A DNA stretch of 64,000 bases from Nitrospirota bacterium (GTDB taxonomy: Bacteria > Nitrospirota > Nitrospiria > SBBL01 > JAADHI01). Position numbers and translations under genes: made by a program. Positions 1 to 7,432 of the stretch are shown here, one piece after another (within the stretch, counting starts at the first letter, position 1; each line of letters begins with the position of its first letter). The stretch is taken from the NCBI GenBank assembly GCA_029261135.1, contig JAJDBX010000046.1, forward strand, positions 264,257 through 328,256, read 5' to 3'. The notes under the pieces are model-generated. The model was not told the origin of the DNA and did no database searches. It was given only the letters and a program-made list of their open reading frames with translations.

Positions 1-126
1 CGATATTTCACTGTTGCACGAAAAGAAACAAAACCATTGGCCGCGAAAAAGCGTGATTTAATGTTTGAGAATTAAACGTTATTCCGGAAATGCTTAAACC
101 GGAATCCAGTATCTTCAAGAGGATGG

Positions 127-151
127 ATTCCCGCTAAAAACATGCGGGAAT
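127..151. repeat. Short palindromic intergenic repeat
   Basis: An 8-bp perfect inverted repeat (ATTCCCGC / GCGGGAAT) is separated by 9 bases. It resembles the dispersed GGATTCCCGC...GCGGGAATGAC repeats seen between genes in many Gram-negative genomes. It lies just upstream of the proteasome operon and no T-run follows, so a terminator is less likely. A related hairpin occurs at about 4936-4953. Confidence 0.5.
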
Positions 152-186
152 GACGAAGTAGAAGATTAAAGGAAGAGACCCAGTCT

Positions 187-1689
187 ATGCAGCGACTCAT
201 CGGTATCGAAACGGAATACGGCATCATTCGCGAAGATGTGGACGAAAGTGATCCCGTGGTGGAGTCGATGGAATTGGTGCGCTGTCACCGACGTCCCTTT
301 CGCGCCGACTGGGACTACAGCGAAGAAGATCCCAAACAAGATGCCCGGGGCTTTCGTGCCGAGACCCTGCAACAGGAACAAGAGGAACTGGATTTTGAAA
401 AACACGACCGAGAGCGGCCTTTTTCTTTTCATGAAATGAAGAGCGACCTCATGCTCGGCAATGGCGCGCGTTTTTACAACGACCACACCCACCCCGAATA
501 TTCGACCCCCGAATGCCTCACCCTCAAAAGCTTGATTGCGCATGATCGCGCCGGAGAACGTATTTTGCACGACTGCGCAAAGCGGCGGAATCAGATTTTA
601 GGCATCGAAGGAGCGCTACAGCTCTACAAAAACAATACCGATTTTCACGGCCACAGCTACGGTTGCCACGATAACTATCTATTACCGCGCACCCTTCCTT
701 TTGCCGATCTCGTCACCCATCTCATCCCCTTTCTGGTCACCCGTCAAATCTTCGCGGGTGCAGGAAAAGTGGGTGTTGAAACGGGCCATCACTATACACA
801 AAAGGGTTTTCAGCTTTCACAACGGGCCGATTTTTTTGAGGTGGAAGTCAGCATCGATACCATGCACGCCCGACCCATTCTTAACTCCCGCGATGAACCA
901 CATGCCGATGCCACTCAATACCGCAGACTACATTTGATCCTGGGCGATTCCAACATGTCGGAATATACGACGGCGCTTAAAGTCGGGACGACTTCCCTCG
1001 TGCTACAGCTCATCGAACAAGGGCTTGCCCCAAAAGAAGCGAGACTTGAGGCCCCCGTCTCGACACTACGCGCCGTCTCCCGTGATCTCTCTTTAAAACA
1101 AAGCGTCACCTTGAGCGATGGCCGAAGCATTTCTGTAATTGACCACCAGCGGCTGTATCTTGAAGCGGCACAAAAAGCCTTTTCAAAGGGCGATGCGGAA
1201 ACCCAGTGGATTCTATCGCACTGGCAATCCACCCTTGATGCCTTGGAAAAAGACCCCATGCAGCTCGCAGATCGCATCGATTGGGTGACTAAACTTTGGC
1301 TCTTAAAAACCTTTATGGAGGCCGAAAGCTGTGCATGGGACGATGCGCGCCTACCCGGCTTGGATTTGGAATATCACAACATCGACCCGGAACGCGGTTT
1401 GTTTTTAAGCCTCGAAGCCGAGGGAGAAATCCAACGCTTTGTGACAGATGACGCCATTACACAAGCCATGGACATGCCACCGATGGATACCCGCGCGGGC
1501 GTTCGAGGCTTGATCGTACAAAAATTTTTGAAAAACATCCATAAAATACAGTGGGAAAAAGTAATTTTTAAAGGCAATCAAGCGCAAGGTGTTTACCGTT
1601 TTGATGACCTGTTTGATGACAAGGCCATCAAAGCAGAAATTCATCGGCTCAATCAATGTACACAGGTCGCATCACTGCTCGCACATTGA
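187..1689 (+). CDS. dop: Dop-type depupylase/deamidase of the proteasome tagging pathway
   Basis: A 500-residue member of the Dop/PafA carboxylate-amine ligase family. In characterised systems Dop removes Pup-like tags from substrates and deamidates a C-terminal Gln where there is one. The N-terminal IGIETEYGI motif carries the nucleotide/metal-binding Glu. The motif NGARFYNDHTHPEYSTPE is Dop-like, whereas PafA has NGGR-x-YID. About 40 residues between the two motifs (roughly 35-90) correspond to the flexible Dop-loop that is absent from PafA, which supports Dop over a second ligase. It is the first gene of a five-gene operon, 24 bp before the tag gene. Because the tag here already ends in Glu, its main role is probably tag removal (inference). 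Confidence 0.88.
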   Translation: MQRLIGIETEYGIIREDVDESDPVVESMELVRCHRRPFRADWDYSEEDPKQDARGFRAETLQQEQEELDFEKHDRERPFSFHEMKSDLMLGNGARFYNDHTHPEYSTPECLTLKSLIAHDRAGERILHDCAKRRNQILGIEGALQLYKNNTDFHGHSYGCHDNYLLPRTLPFADLVTHLIPFLVTRQIFAGAGKVGVETGHHYTQKGFQLSQRADFFEVEVSIDTMHARPILNSRDEPHADATQYRRLHLILGDSNMSEYTTALKVGTTSLVLQLIEQGLAPKEARLEAPVSTLRAVSRDLSLKQSVTLSDGRSISVIDHQRLYLEAAQKAFSKGDAETQWILSHWQSTLDALEKDPMQLADRIDWVTKLWLLKTFMEAESCAWDDARLPGLDLEYHNIDPERGLFLSLEAEGEIQRFVTDDAITQAMDMPPMDTRAGVRGLIVQKFLKNIHKIQWEKVIFKGNQAQGVYRFDDLFDDKAIKAEIHRLNQCTQVASLLAH

Positions 1690-1713
1690 CTCGGGGCGAT
1701 TTCAGGAGGTCCA

Positions 1714-1887
1714 ATGAAAATGCAATTTGAAAGACGCGAAAAACCGATGGATCCGGTCGAACGCCCCCGGAAAGAGGACGGGCCCAAAAAACCCGATACC
1801 GATCGTTCGAGGGACAGGCTCCTAAAAAAGATGAGAAAAGTCGATCCGAAACAATCGGAAAAATATCGCCAGCGAACGGGGGAATAG
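1714..1887 (+). CDS. ubact: UBact, Pup-like protein modifier
   Basis: This 57-codon gene starts at ATG 1714 behind a good ribosome binding site (AGGAGGT at 1704-1710) and ends in TAG. The product is very polar, without a hydrophobic core, and ends KMRKVDPKQSEKYRQRTGE. This C-terminal pattern (LLKKMRKVDP, KYRQR, terminal Gly-Glu) matches the UBact family, the Pup-like modifier described from Nitrospirota and several other Gram-negative phyla. The terminal Glu would be the residue joined to substrate lysines by PafA. The gene sits between dop and prcB, where pup sits in actinobacteria, and its stop overlaps the prcB GTG start by one base. Identification rests on C-terminal similarity and context. 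Confidence 0.9.
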   Translation: MKMQFERREKPMDPVERPRKEDGPKKPDTDRSRDRLLKKMRKVDPKQSEKYRQRTGE

Positions 1888-2666
1888 TGAGCGGAGATTT
1901 TCTGAATTTACTCAAAAAAAGCGATTACACACTCGGGGAAACTAGACTTTCCGGCAACCCAATCCACAACATCCCTCCCACATCCGCGACGACCATTCTC
2001 TCATTTAAATATCGAGACGGAGTGCTCGTGGCCGGAGACCGGCGCGCAACGGCGGGCATGACCGTCATGCATGACCGCGCAGACAAAGTCATCGACATCG
2101 ACCGGCACAGCGTCATGGCCATTGCGGGTTCGCCTGCCACGGCCTTTGAAATGGCCCGTGTTCTCGCGCACAGTTTTAAGTATTATCGCCGCAGCCAGCT
2201 CCAAGACTTGTCGCTTGAAGGCAAGGTGCGTGCGCTTTCCCGTCTGCTGAAAGAGAATATCCCCATGGCCTTGCAGGGCGTGGGTGCCGTGGTTCCCATC
2301 TATGCGGCCATCGATCCCAAAACAAAGGAGGGGCGCATCTATTTTTACGACATGCTCGGTGCAGAATTTGAAGTCGTCGATTTTGCCACAACGGGTTCAG
2401 GCTCTCCCGGTATTCGCGGTGTGCTGCACTATCATAACCGATGGAATACGCAGACTGTGTCCAAACTACCCGAGGAGGATGCCGTAGTGCTGGCCATGCG
2501 TTTATTAGAAACAGCGGCGGAGTTCGATGTCGCGACAGGCGGGGTAAAAGAAAAAGCCCAGGTGTTTCCCATTATTAAAACCATTGACGGAGAAGGGGTT
2601 CGAGAGATTCCTTTTGATCGCTTGACCGCACTTTATTCCGAGAAAGTGGATATCCCCCATGTTTGA
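1887..2666 (+). CDS. prcB: 20S proteasome beta subunit, threonine protease
   Basis: This 259-residue catalytic subunit starts at a GTG that overlaps the ubact stop codon. A propeptide of about 34 residues precedes the motif TTILSFKYRDGVLVAGDRRA, which corresponds to the mature N-terminus of PrcB proteins, so Thr35 is the expected N-terminal nucleophile after self-cleavage. The residue before it is Ala34, where the family usually has Gly. The downstream TGSGSPGIRGVL segment and the VATGGVKE segment fit the conserved beta-subunit core. It works with PrcA in a 28-subunit barrel that degrades UBact-tagged proteins unfolded by a ring ATPase; that ATPase is not in this window. The 3' end overlaps prcA by 8 bases. 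Confidence 0.93.
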   Translation: MSGDFLNLLKKSDYTLGETRLSGNPIHNIPPTSATTILSFKYRDGVLVAGDRRATAGMTVMHDRADKVIDIDRHSVMAIAGSPATAFEMARVLAHSFKYYRRSQLQDLSLEGKVRALSRLLKENIPMALQGVGAVVPIYAAIDPKTKEGRIYFYDMLGAEFEVVDFATTGSGSPGIRGVLHYHNRWNTQTVSKLPEEDAVVLAMRLLETAAEFDVATGGVKEKAQVFPIIKTIDGEGVREIPFDRLTALYSEKVDIPHV

Positions 2667-3393
2667 AGAACCGTATCGCTGGGTCGAAGCCGTCTCCAAT
2701 CGCCGGGAGTATTTGGAAGATCAGCTCAAGAATGGCAGCCCCGTCGTGGCCCTGCCCTGCATTGAAGGCATTCTGCTCTTCTCGGTTAGCGCCGGCACGC
2801 AAAAAATATATGAAATTTACGACCGCGTCGCCTTAGCTGCTATGGGCCATCCGGCGGATGTGGAGCGCTTACGAAACATCGTGCTCGACATGGCCCATTT
2901 AGAAGGATTCAACCGTTCACCTTCCGATGTGACGGCACGCCGCCTCGTACAATTTGGCCTCGCGCCACCCGTCAAACAGGCATTTGAAGAAATCGGGCAT
3001 GCACCTTTTATTGTACGCCTCTTGATTGCGGAGTTGGATCATGACAATCGGCCGGTTTTTTACACACTTCACTACGACGGTGTTTTTAAAGAAGAACACC
3101 GGGGTATTGTACTCGCACCGCCGGGAGAGGCGACAGAACGCACGGAGACCGCGCTCAAGGCCTTAGGCGATTCCAGCACCCAAACAATGTCTGAGGTGTT
3201 TGCGGAGGCCTTCAAATTGTGGGGATTGGCCGAAGTCGAAGAAGAGACGCTGACAGCCCACCTTAAAGAAACCTTGGAAACCCGGAAACTGGAGGCCACT
3301 CTGCTTTCAGATGAACGACCCGGCACATCAAAGTATCGCCAGCTGACACAAGACGAGCTGAGCGAACTCACGCGCCCCTGGAGCGATGCGTGA
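2659..3393 (+). CDS. prcA: 20S proteasome alpha subunit
   Basis: This 244-residue alpha subunit forms the outer gating rings of the proteasome. It starts MFEEPYRWVEAVSNRREY, an N-terminal segment typical of bacterial alpha subunits, and carries the family signatures GILLFSVSAGTQKIYEIYDR and the FGLAPPVKQAF region. It has no catalytic Thr, as expected. The last 40 residues are acidic and Glu-rich, as in other PrcA tails. The start overlaps the end of prcB by 8 bases and the stop overlaps pafA by 4 bases (GTGA), so translational coupling is likely and should keep alpha and beta subunits in balance. Confidence 0.92.
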   Translation: MFEEPYRWVEAVSNRREYLEDQLKNGSPVVALPCIEGILLFSVSAGTQKIYEIYDRVALAAMGHPADVERLRNIVLDMAHLEGFNRSPSDVTARRLVQFGLAPPVKQAFEEIGHAPFIVRLLIAELDHDNRPVFYTLHYDGVFKEEHRGIVLAPPGEATERTETALKALGDSSTQTMSEVFAEAFKLWGLAEVEEETLTAHLKETLETRKLEATLLSDERPGTSKYRQLTQDELSELTRPWSDA

Positions 3394-4793
3394 GACATCC
3401 CCACCTTTTTGGCATCGAAACCGAATACGGTTTACTGTATCACGATCCGAAAGATCCCTATGCTGCAGAACGTTTGGTACACCGTGTGCGAGATCACCTT
3501 TTCGAAACCCGGCGCGTCGGCTTACTGGACTTACATCATCGGGCACATGACGAACCGCCGGGAAACGGCGGTTTTTTGTTGAACGGCGGCCGATTTTACA
3601 TCGACATGGGTCACATCGAATATGCGACTCCGGAATGCACACGACTTTCAGAGATTGTGGCTTATGATCGCGCAGGAGACGTCCTCTTACAGGAAGCGCT
3701 TCAAAAAATGGGGCTTTCGGAAGACGCCAGCTTTATCAAAAATAATATCGACTACGAAACCGGCGCAACCTTCGGCGCGCACGAAAACTACCTGGTCTCC
3801 CGTGATTTTCCTTTTACGCAGGAAGGATTGGGACGGTTAGTGCCTTTTTTGGTCACACGTCAAATTTTCACCGGTACCGGTCGACTGGGTGCAAACTTTG
3901 TGCCTGAGGGATTTATCTCCTTGGGTGATGAGGAATTTCCAGAGATCCCCTTTCAAATTTCTCAGCGCGCCGACCACATCGTCACCGATTTCTATCAGTG
4001 GGTACAGTTCAGCCGTTCCATTATCAATACGCGGGATGAGCCCTTGGCCGATCCGGGGCGCTATCGCCGCATCCACCTTTTGTTGGGAGATTCCAACCTT
4101 TGTGAATATGCCACGGCCCTAAAAGTGGGCACAACCGCACTCGTCCTCGACCTCATTCATGAAGGTTACGCACCGGATCTTCCCATTCTTGACCCGGTGA
4201 TCGCGCTGAAAGTTATTTCGCGCGACCCGACACGCCACTGGGAAATTCGACTTGAAAATGGCAATCCCATCACGGCTTTGGACATCCAAAGAGCCTATCT
4301 GGAGGCTGCAAAAAAACATCTCGCAGGACAGGACGAGGACACAGATTGGACGATTCAGGCCTGGGAAGCGACTCTGAACGATCTTGCCGAAGACAATATT
4401 GATGCCCTCGTCGGGCGTATCGATTGGGCTTCGAAGCTTTGGCTCTTGCAAGGTTTTATGGAAGCAGAAAAATTAGAATGGAATGATCCCTGGCTCAAAA
4501 GCCTCGACTTGGAATATCATAACATTAACCCGGAATGCGGGCTTTATTTTGACTTGGAAAACGAAGAAAAAATCATCCGCCGAACGACGACAGAAGCCGT
4601 GGCCCAAGCCGTCAAAATCCCCCCCGGAGAAACCCGAGCCGCAGGACGTGCTTTCCTCATTCGAAAACTTATGGACATGCCCACACCCTACATCATCAAT
4701 TGGACTTCATTTCAGCTTGGAGAAAATGGCCTTTCGATGATCGACCCTTTCAAAACCTATTTAAAAGAAGCCAAACAGTTTTTTGAGGAATAA
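3390..4793 (+). CDS. pafA: PafA, ligase attaching the Pup-like tag to proteins
   Basis: This 467-residue ligase starts at a GTG overlapping the prcA stop. The FGIETEYGL motif near the N-terminus and LLNGGRFYIDMGHIEYATPE match PafA. The YATPEC signature separates it from Dop, as does the short segment between these two motifs, which lacks the Dop-loop. ATP-dependent activation of the tag's C-terminal Glu and transfer to substrate lysines is the known family reaction. Shared later motifs such as LVTRQIFTGTGRLG and STRDEPLAD-like NTRDEPLADPGRYRRIH align with the upstream dop, showing an ancient paralogous pair. It is the last gene of the operon. Confidence 0.92.
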   Translation: MRHPHLFGIETEYGLLYHDPKDPYAAERLVHRVRDHLFETRRVGLLDLHHRAHDEPPGNGGFLLNGGRFYIDMGHIEYATPECTRLSEIVAYDRAGDVLLQEALQKMGLSEDASFIKNNIDYETGATFGAHENYLVSRDFPFTQEGLGRLVPFLVTRQIFTGTGRLGANFVPEGFISLGDEEFPEIPFQISQRADHIVTDFYQWVQFSRSIINTRDEPLADPGRYRRIHLLLGDSNLCEYATALKVGTTALVLDLIHEGYAPDLPILDPVIALKVISRDPTRHWEIRLENGNPITALDIQRAYLEAAKKHLAGQDEDTDWTIQAWEATLNDLAEDNIDALVGRIDWASKLWLLQGFMEAEKLEWNDPWLKSLDLEYHNINPECGLYFDLENEEKIIRRTTTEAVAQAVKIPPGETRAAGRAFLIRKLMDMPTPYIINWTSFQLGENGLSMIDPFKTYLKEAKQFFEE

Positions 4794-5072
4794 GGATTTG
4801 GACCTATTCGGATGTTCAGAATAGAGCAGATGAAGCCCGTCTCATTAAAAGGCAGATTGACATTTACATTGTCCAATCAACTTAGCAAACCACTCTAATT
4901 TCGGTAGTCTCAGTTTAAAATTTCCGAGCACGTCATACCCGCGGAAGCGGGCATCCATTTGAGCAAGAAATGCCAAGGCACAATAAAAAGGGTGATTCAA
5001 AAACCCGAGGGCTTGGTTTCGCTGTATCCGTAAGGAATGAAAGGGTTCAGGTCGGAGTCAATCATCGTTTCT

Positions 5073-5107
5073 ATTTGAGACAATACGTTTCAGATAGTGT
5101 CTCAAAT
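5073..5107. repeat. 10-bp inverted repeat with TGAGACA core
   Basis: A perfect 10-bp inverted repeat, ATTTGAGACA and TGTCTCAAAT, with a 15-base loop. The TGAGACA core is shared with the palindromes at 5161-5189 and 9526-9552 that bracket the defence island. It could be a transcript end structure or part of a boundary repeat; its function is not known. Confidence 0.45.
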
Positions 5108-5160
5108 GTTTGTGAATAATGAGGAAGAACAAAGCGGAGAAGGGAAAAACCCGTGAGAAG

Positions 5161-5189
5161 CTGAGACAGAATTACCAATTCTCTCTCAG
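5161..5189. repeat. Left copy of island-flanking palindrome
   Basis: A 13-bp inverted repeat with one mismatch (CTGAGACAGAATT / AATTCTCTCTCAG, 3-base loop). It closely matches the palindrome at 9526-9552 on the far side of the OLD-retron island. The pair could mark insertion boundaries or be dispersed repeats that served as recombination sites. Confidence 0.5.
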
Positions 5190-5332
5190 GCTTCGTTGTT
5201 TCATTTGGGAAAGTGGCGTAAAAAAACTGTTATTCGGCGTACCCGCGATGGATTTGACAACCCACGAACTTTATTCAAAGTTAAGGATTGCCTCAACACA
5301 CCATACCTCTTGTATCCCTCTGGAATAATTCT

Positions 5333-6298
5333 CTATATCTCGATTTTTCGCCAGATACTGTCTCTTGCGCCACTTGTAGGATATTTCTTTGAAAGGTTTT
5401 CGATGTATACTGATAATTTCTTGTGAATCCCCTTATCGACTCCGTATACAAATGAAAGCCACCCATTAATATGCGTTAGATTATTAGCTTTACCAGTAAA
5501 GAGGTGGTGAATTTTCACTCTTAGTTCTCTGTAGACTTCTCGCCCGACCCCGGCTTTTTTCGAACTCACGACTAATCCTGTCACAGATTTTTTTTTCCTT
5601 AAACCCAACAAACGTGTTTTTTTCTTATTGACTCTAAAACCTTCATCTTTGATGATTGTTTGAATGAAAGATTTTGCTTTTTCGATCTTTTTTATTGATT
5701 GGCATGAAAGGGTTATGTCATCGGCGTATCGAGTATAGGCCATCCCCTTTTTGCCAGCATACCCTTGTATCCGAGCATCCAATTTGGAACAGACAAGATT
5801 CGCTAACTTCGGAGATGCAGGACTCCCTTAGGGTAAAAATCCTTTGTAGGTACACAGACTTGTTAATGCGGAAGAAATATTTTTTGGGTATCCGAGTGAA
5901 TGAAAAACACCGTATATTTTGTTTCCTGGGATACTGGGAAAAAAGTTGTCAATATCCAAAGCCAAAATGACATTTGAGCCAATATGAGGATATGCATTAT
6001 CATAGATGGAGGTACCAATCTCGAAACCTTTTGAGGCATCAGATGAGTGTAATTTATCTAAAATGTTCCGTAGAATCCAACTCTGAATAGCTTTTAGATG
6101 ACGACAAGGCTGCGCAATAAGCCTTGCTCCGCCACTTTTTTTAGGAATCTCATATGTGAAATAATAATAGTCTCCGAACCCAATATATTTTCTAATTAAC
6201 GACTCTGAGAGCCGGATTTCTTCAGAAAATTGGTTTAAGTCCCGTATTACTGGAAGCCCAAGATTCCTCAATTGATATCTGTGGGAAGAATTTTCCAT
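5333..6298 (-). pseudogene. Retron reverse transcriptase interrupted by an in-frame TAA
   Basis: Reading from ATG 6298 to the stop at 5333 gives 321 residues, the size of retron-Eco1 (Ec86) RT, with one internal stop: TAA at 5830-5828. The N-terminal part has RLRNLGLP-like YQLRNLGLPVIRDL and motif A LALDIDNFFPSI. The part after the stop continues in the same frame with GSPASPKLANLVCSKLDARI, catalytic YTRYADDITLS and the C-terminal thumb REVYRELRVKIHHLFTGK. The stop replaces the Gln of the conserved LPQG motif (CAA to TAA), so one base change explains it. Retron RTs make msDNA from the adjacent msr-msd RNA. An alternative start at GTG 6322 would overlap that RNA. It may be a true pseudogene, a sequencing error or a readthrough case. 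Confidence 0.88.
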
Positions 6299-6314
6299 AG
6301 GTTCACAAAAATGA

Positions 6315-6484
6315 GTGTACACACCCTTACGTCTAAAGAGTATCGTGACTAAAGAGTCGCTTACTTTTCAAAGAAAAGGGAGCGAACCTTGAGTCACAAA
6401 ATATGCAACTGGCTTTCTTGTGGGATAGCGAAACACCACCCAGTGATCACTTATTCAATGATCACTCGCTAAAGATGTGCACAC
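6315..6484 (-). ncRNA. Retron msr-msd RNA, Eco1-like
   Basis: The 170-base region between effector and RT folds like the retron-Eco1 RNA. The ends pair: GUGUGCACAUCUUUA (6484-6470) with the GUAAGGGUGUGUACAC arm (6330-6315), about 15 pairs with a few G-U. Inside the first arm is UUUAGCGAG, matching the Eco1 context of the branching G (G near 6469). The msr part has a GUGAUCA/UGAUCAC hairpin (6466-6442), then a hairpin with a UUUCG loop as in Eco1. The msd part is a long hairpin (outer GTGACT/AGTCAC, inner TCGCT/AGCGA and CTTTTC/GAAAAG). The terminal GACGUAAGGGUG matches the Eco1 3' end. The RNA looks intact although the RT is interrupted. Confidence 0.88.
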
Positions 6485-7378
6485 TCAAAAATTAGCTCCT
6501 TTTATCATTTTGTTTTTACGGTATTGAGTATTAATGAGTTCCATTCTAACTACATCTAGATAAGTAGCTCGTAACGTTCGTTTAATACGGTTGATTCCCT
6601 GTTTTGTAACTGTATATCCTTTAGGTGTACGATTAATGTGGTGGCTCTCTATAAGTCTAGAAATAGACGCTTTTGTAGCGATTTCAGAACTTCTTTTCTC
6701 TTGCCCTGTTGCCAACTCTACGAGTCGATACAGTTCCCATGCTGGAACTAATTCAATGAGATAGATACATGGGAGAACGAAATTTTCTGTCTCCATTATG
6801 TTAGCAACATTTCTCTTTATAGGATTTTTTTTCTTAATTGCTGTGATTGCACTGTTTATTTTTTTGTAAATTTTATCTTTTATAATATCTGAAGCTAAAT
6901 TATCATATACAATATTGAACACCTTCCCTGTGTCAGATGCTTTAATAAGCCTAATCGGACCATAGTTAATGAAACTCTTTCTCTTCTCATATTTATGCTG
7001 GCAAACACAGATAAGTTTATTTGCTAGCCGTTTATTACTAGCAAAAGCACCTAATTCAGCAAAAGACCCCGGACTCTCAGGAAATAAAACAATAGAGTCA
7101 ACACTCTCAGCTAGAATGTCCTCTAAGTCAAGCAAGCTATACTGTCCCTGGCCGACCAAAAGATCATCGAAAATATCTTCAGGGTACAGCAACTCATATC
7201 TTGCGTGTTTTTTGAATAATTCCATCATCTTGTGGCGGCCTGTTTTTTTATCAGACCTATCTGCCCCGCAAAGAAAAACTGTGGTTTTCCTTGAGTATGT
7301 TGGAACGAAGATCTTGTCACGAATTGTTTCGGCCAGGATTTTTAGTTCATTATCCCTTAACCGGTTAATCTTAATCAT
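6485..7378 (-). CDS. Retron effector, nucleoside deoxyribosyltransferase-like with C-terminal winged helix
   Basis: This 297-residue protein closely resembles the retron-Eco1 (type II-A) accessory protein. Matching blocks include FLCGADRSDKK, YPEDIFDDLLVGQGQYSLL, LFPESPGSFAELGAFASN and KSFINYGPIRL. In the deoxyribosyltransferase-like fold the conserved acidic LFPESPGSFAELGAF segment holds the active-site Glu. The last about 100 residues (ATKASISRLIESHHINRTPKGYTVTKQG) look like a winged-helix DNA-binding domain. In Eco1 the effector is held by RT-msDNA and released on phage infection, causing abortive infection. Here the stop codon abuts the first base of the msr-msd RNA, the canonical effector-RNA-RT order. 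It appears intact, which matters because the RT is not. Confidence 0.9.
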   Translation of the reverse strand: MIKINRLRDNELKILAETIRDKIFVPTYSRKTTVFLCGADRSDKKTGRHKMMELFKKHARYELLYPEDIFDDLLVGQGQYSLLDLEDILAESVDSIVLFPESPGSFAELGAFASNKRLANKLICVCQHKYEKRKSFINYGPIRLIKASDTGKVFNIVYDNLASDIIKDKIYKKINSAITAIKKKNPIKRNVANIMETENFVLPCIYLIELVPAWELYRLVELATGQEKRSSEIATKASISRLIESHHINRTPKGYTVTKQGINRIKRTLRATYLDVVRMELINTQYRKNKMIKGANF

Positions 7379-7432
7379 ATGGTAAATTCTAAACTTCCTT
7401 TTGTTAGGAGATCTTAAACCCTGTCAACTGTT

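Larger units (their letters stand above)
4794..5332. other. Intergenic region with palindromic repeats, no gene recognised
   Basis: About 540 bases separate pafA from the 3' end of the retron reverse transcriptase, which is encoded on the other strand. I see no supported gene here. The stretch contains a CCCGC-GGAA-GCGGG hairpin (4938-4951) of the dispersed-repeat type and two TGAGACA-containing palindromes listed separately. A clear terminator for pafA was not seen. Confidence 0.5.

Noticed and set aside
166..570. 134-codon reading frame on the - strand opposite dop
   Set aside because: It is fully antisense to a well-supported gene, has no ribosome binding site or family pattern, and follows from codon bias of the true frame.
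187..1689. First ligase-like gene as PafA
   Set aside because: It has the Dop-loop length insert and the NGARFY-DH-HPEYSTPE motif, whereas the gene at 3390 has the PafA-type NGGRFYID and YATPEC.
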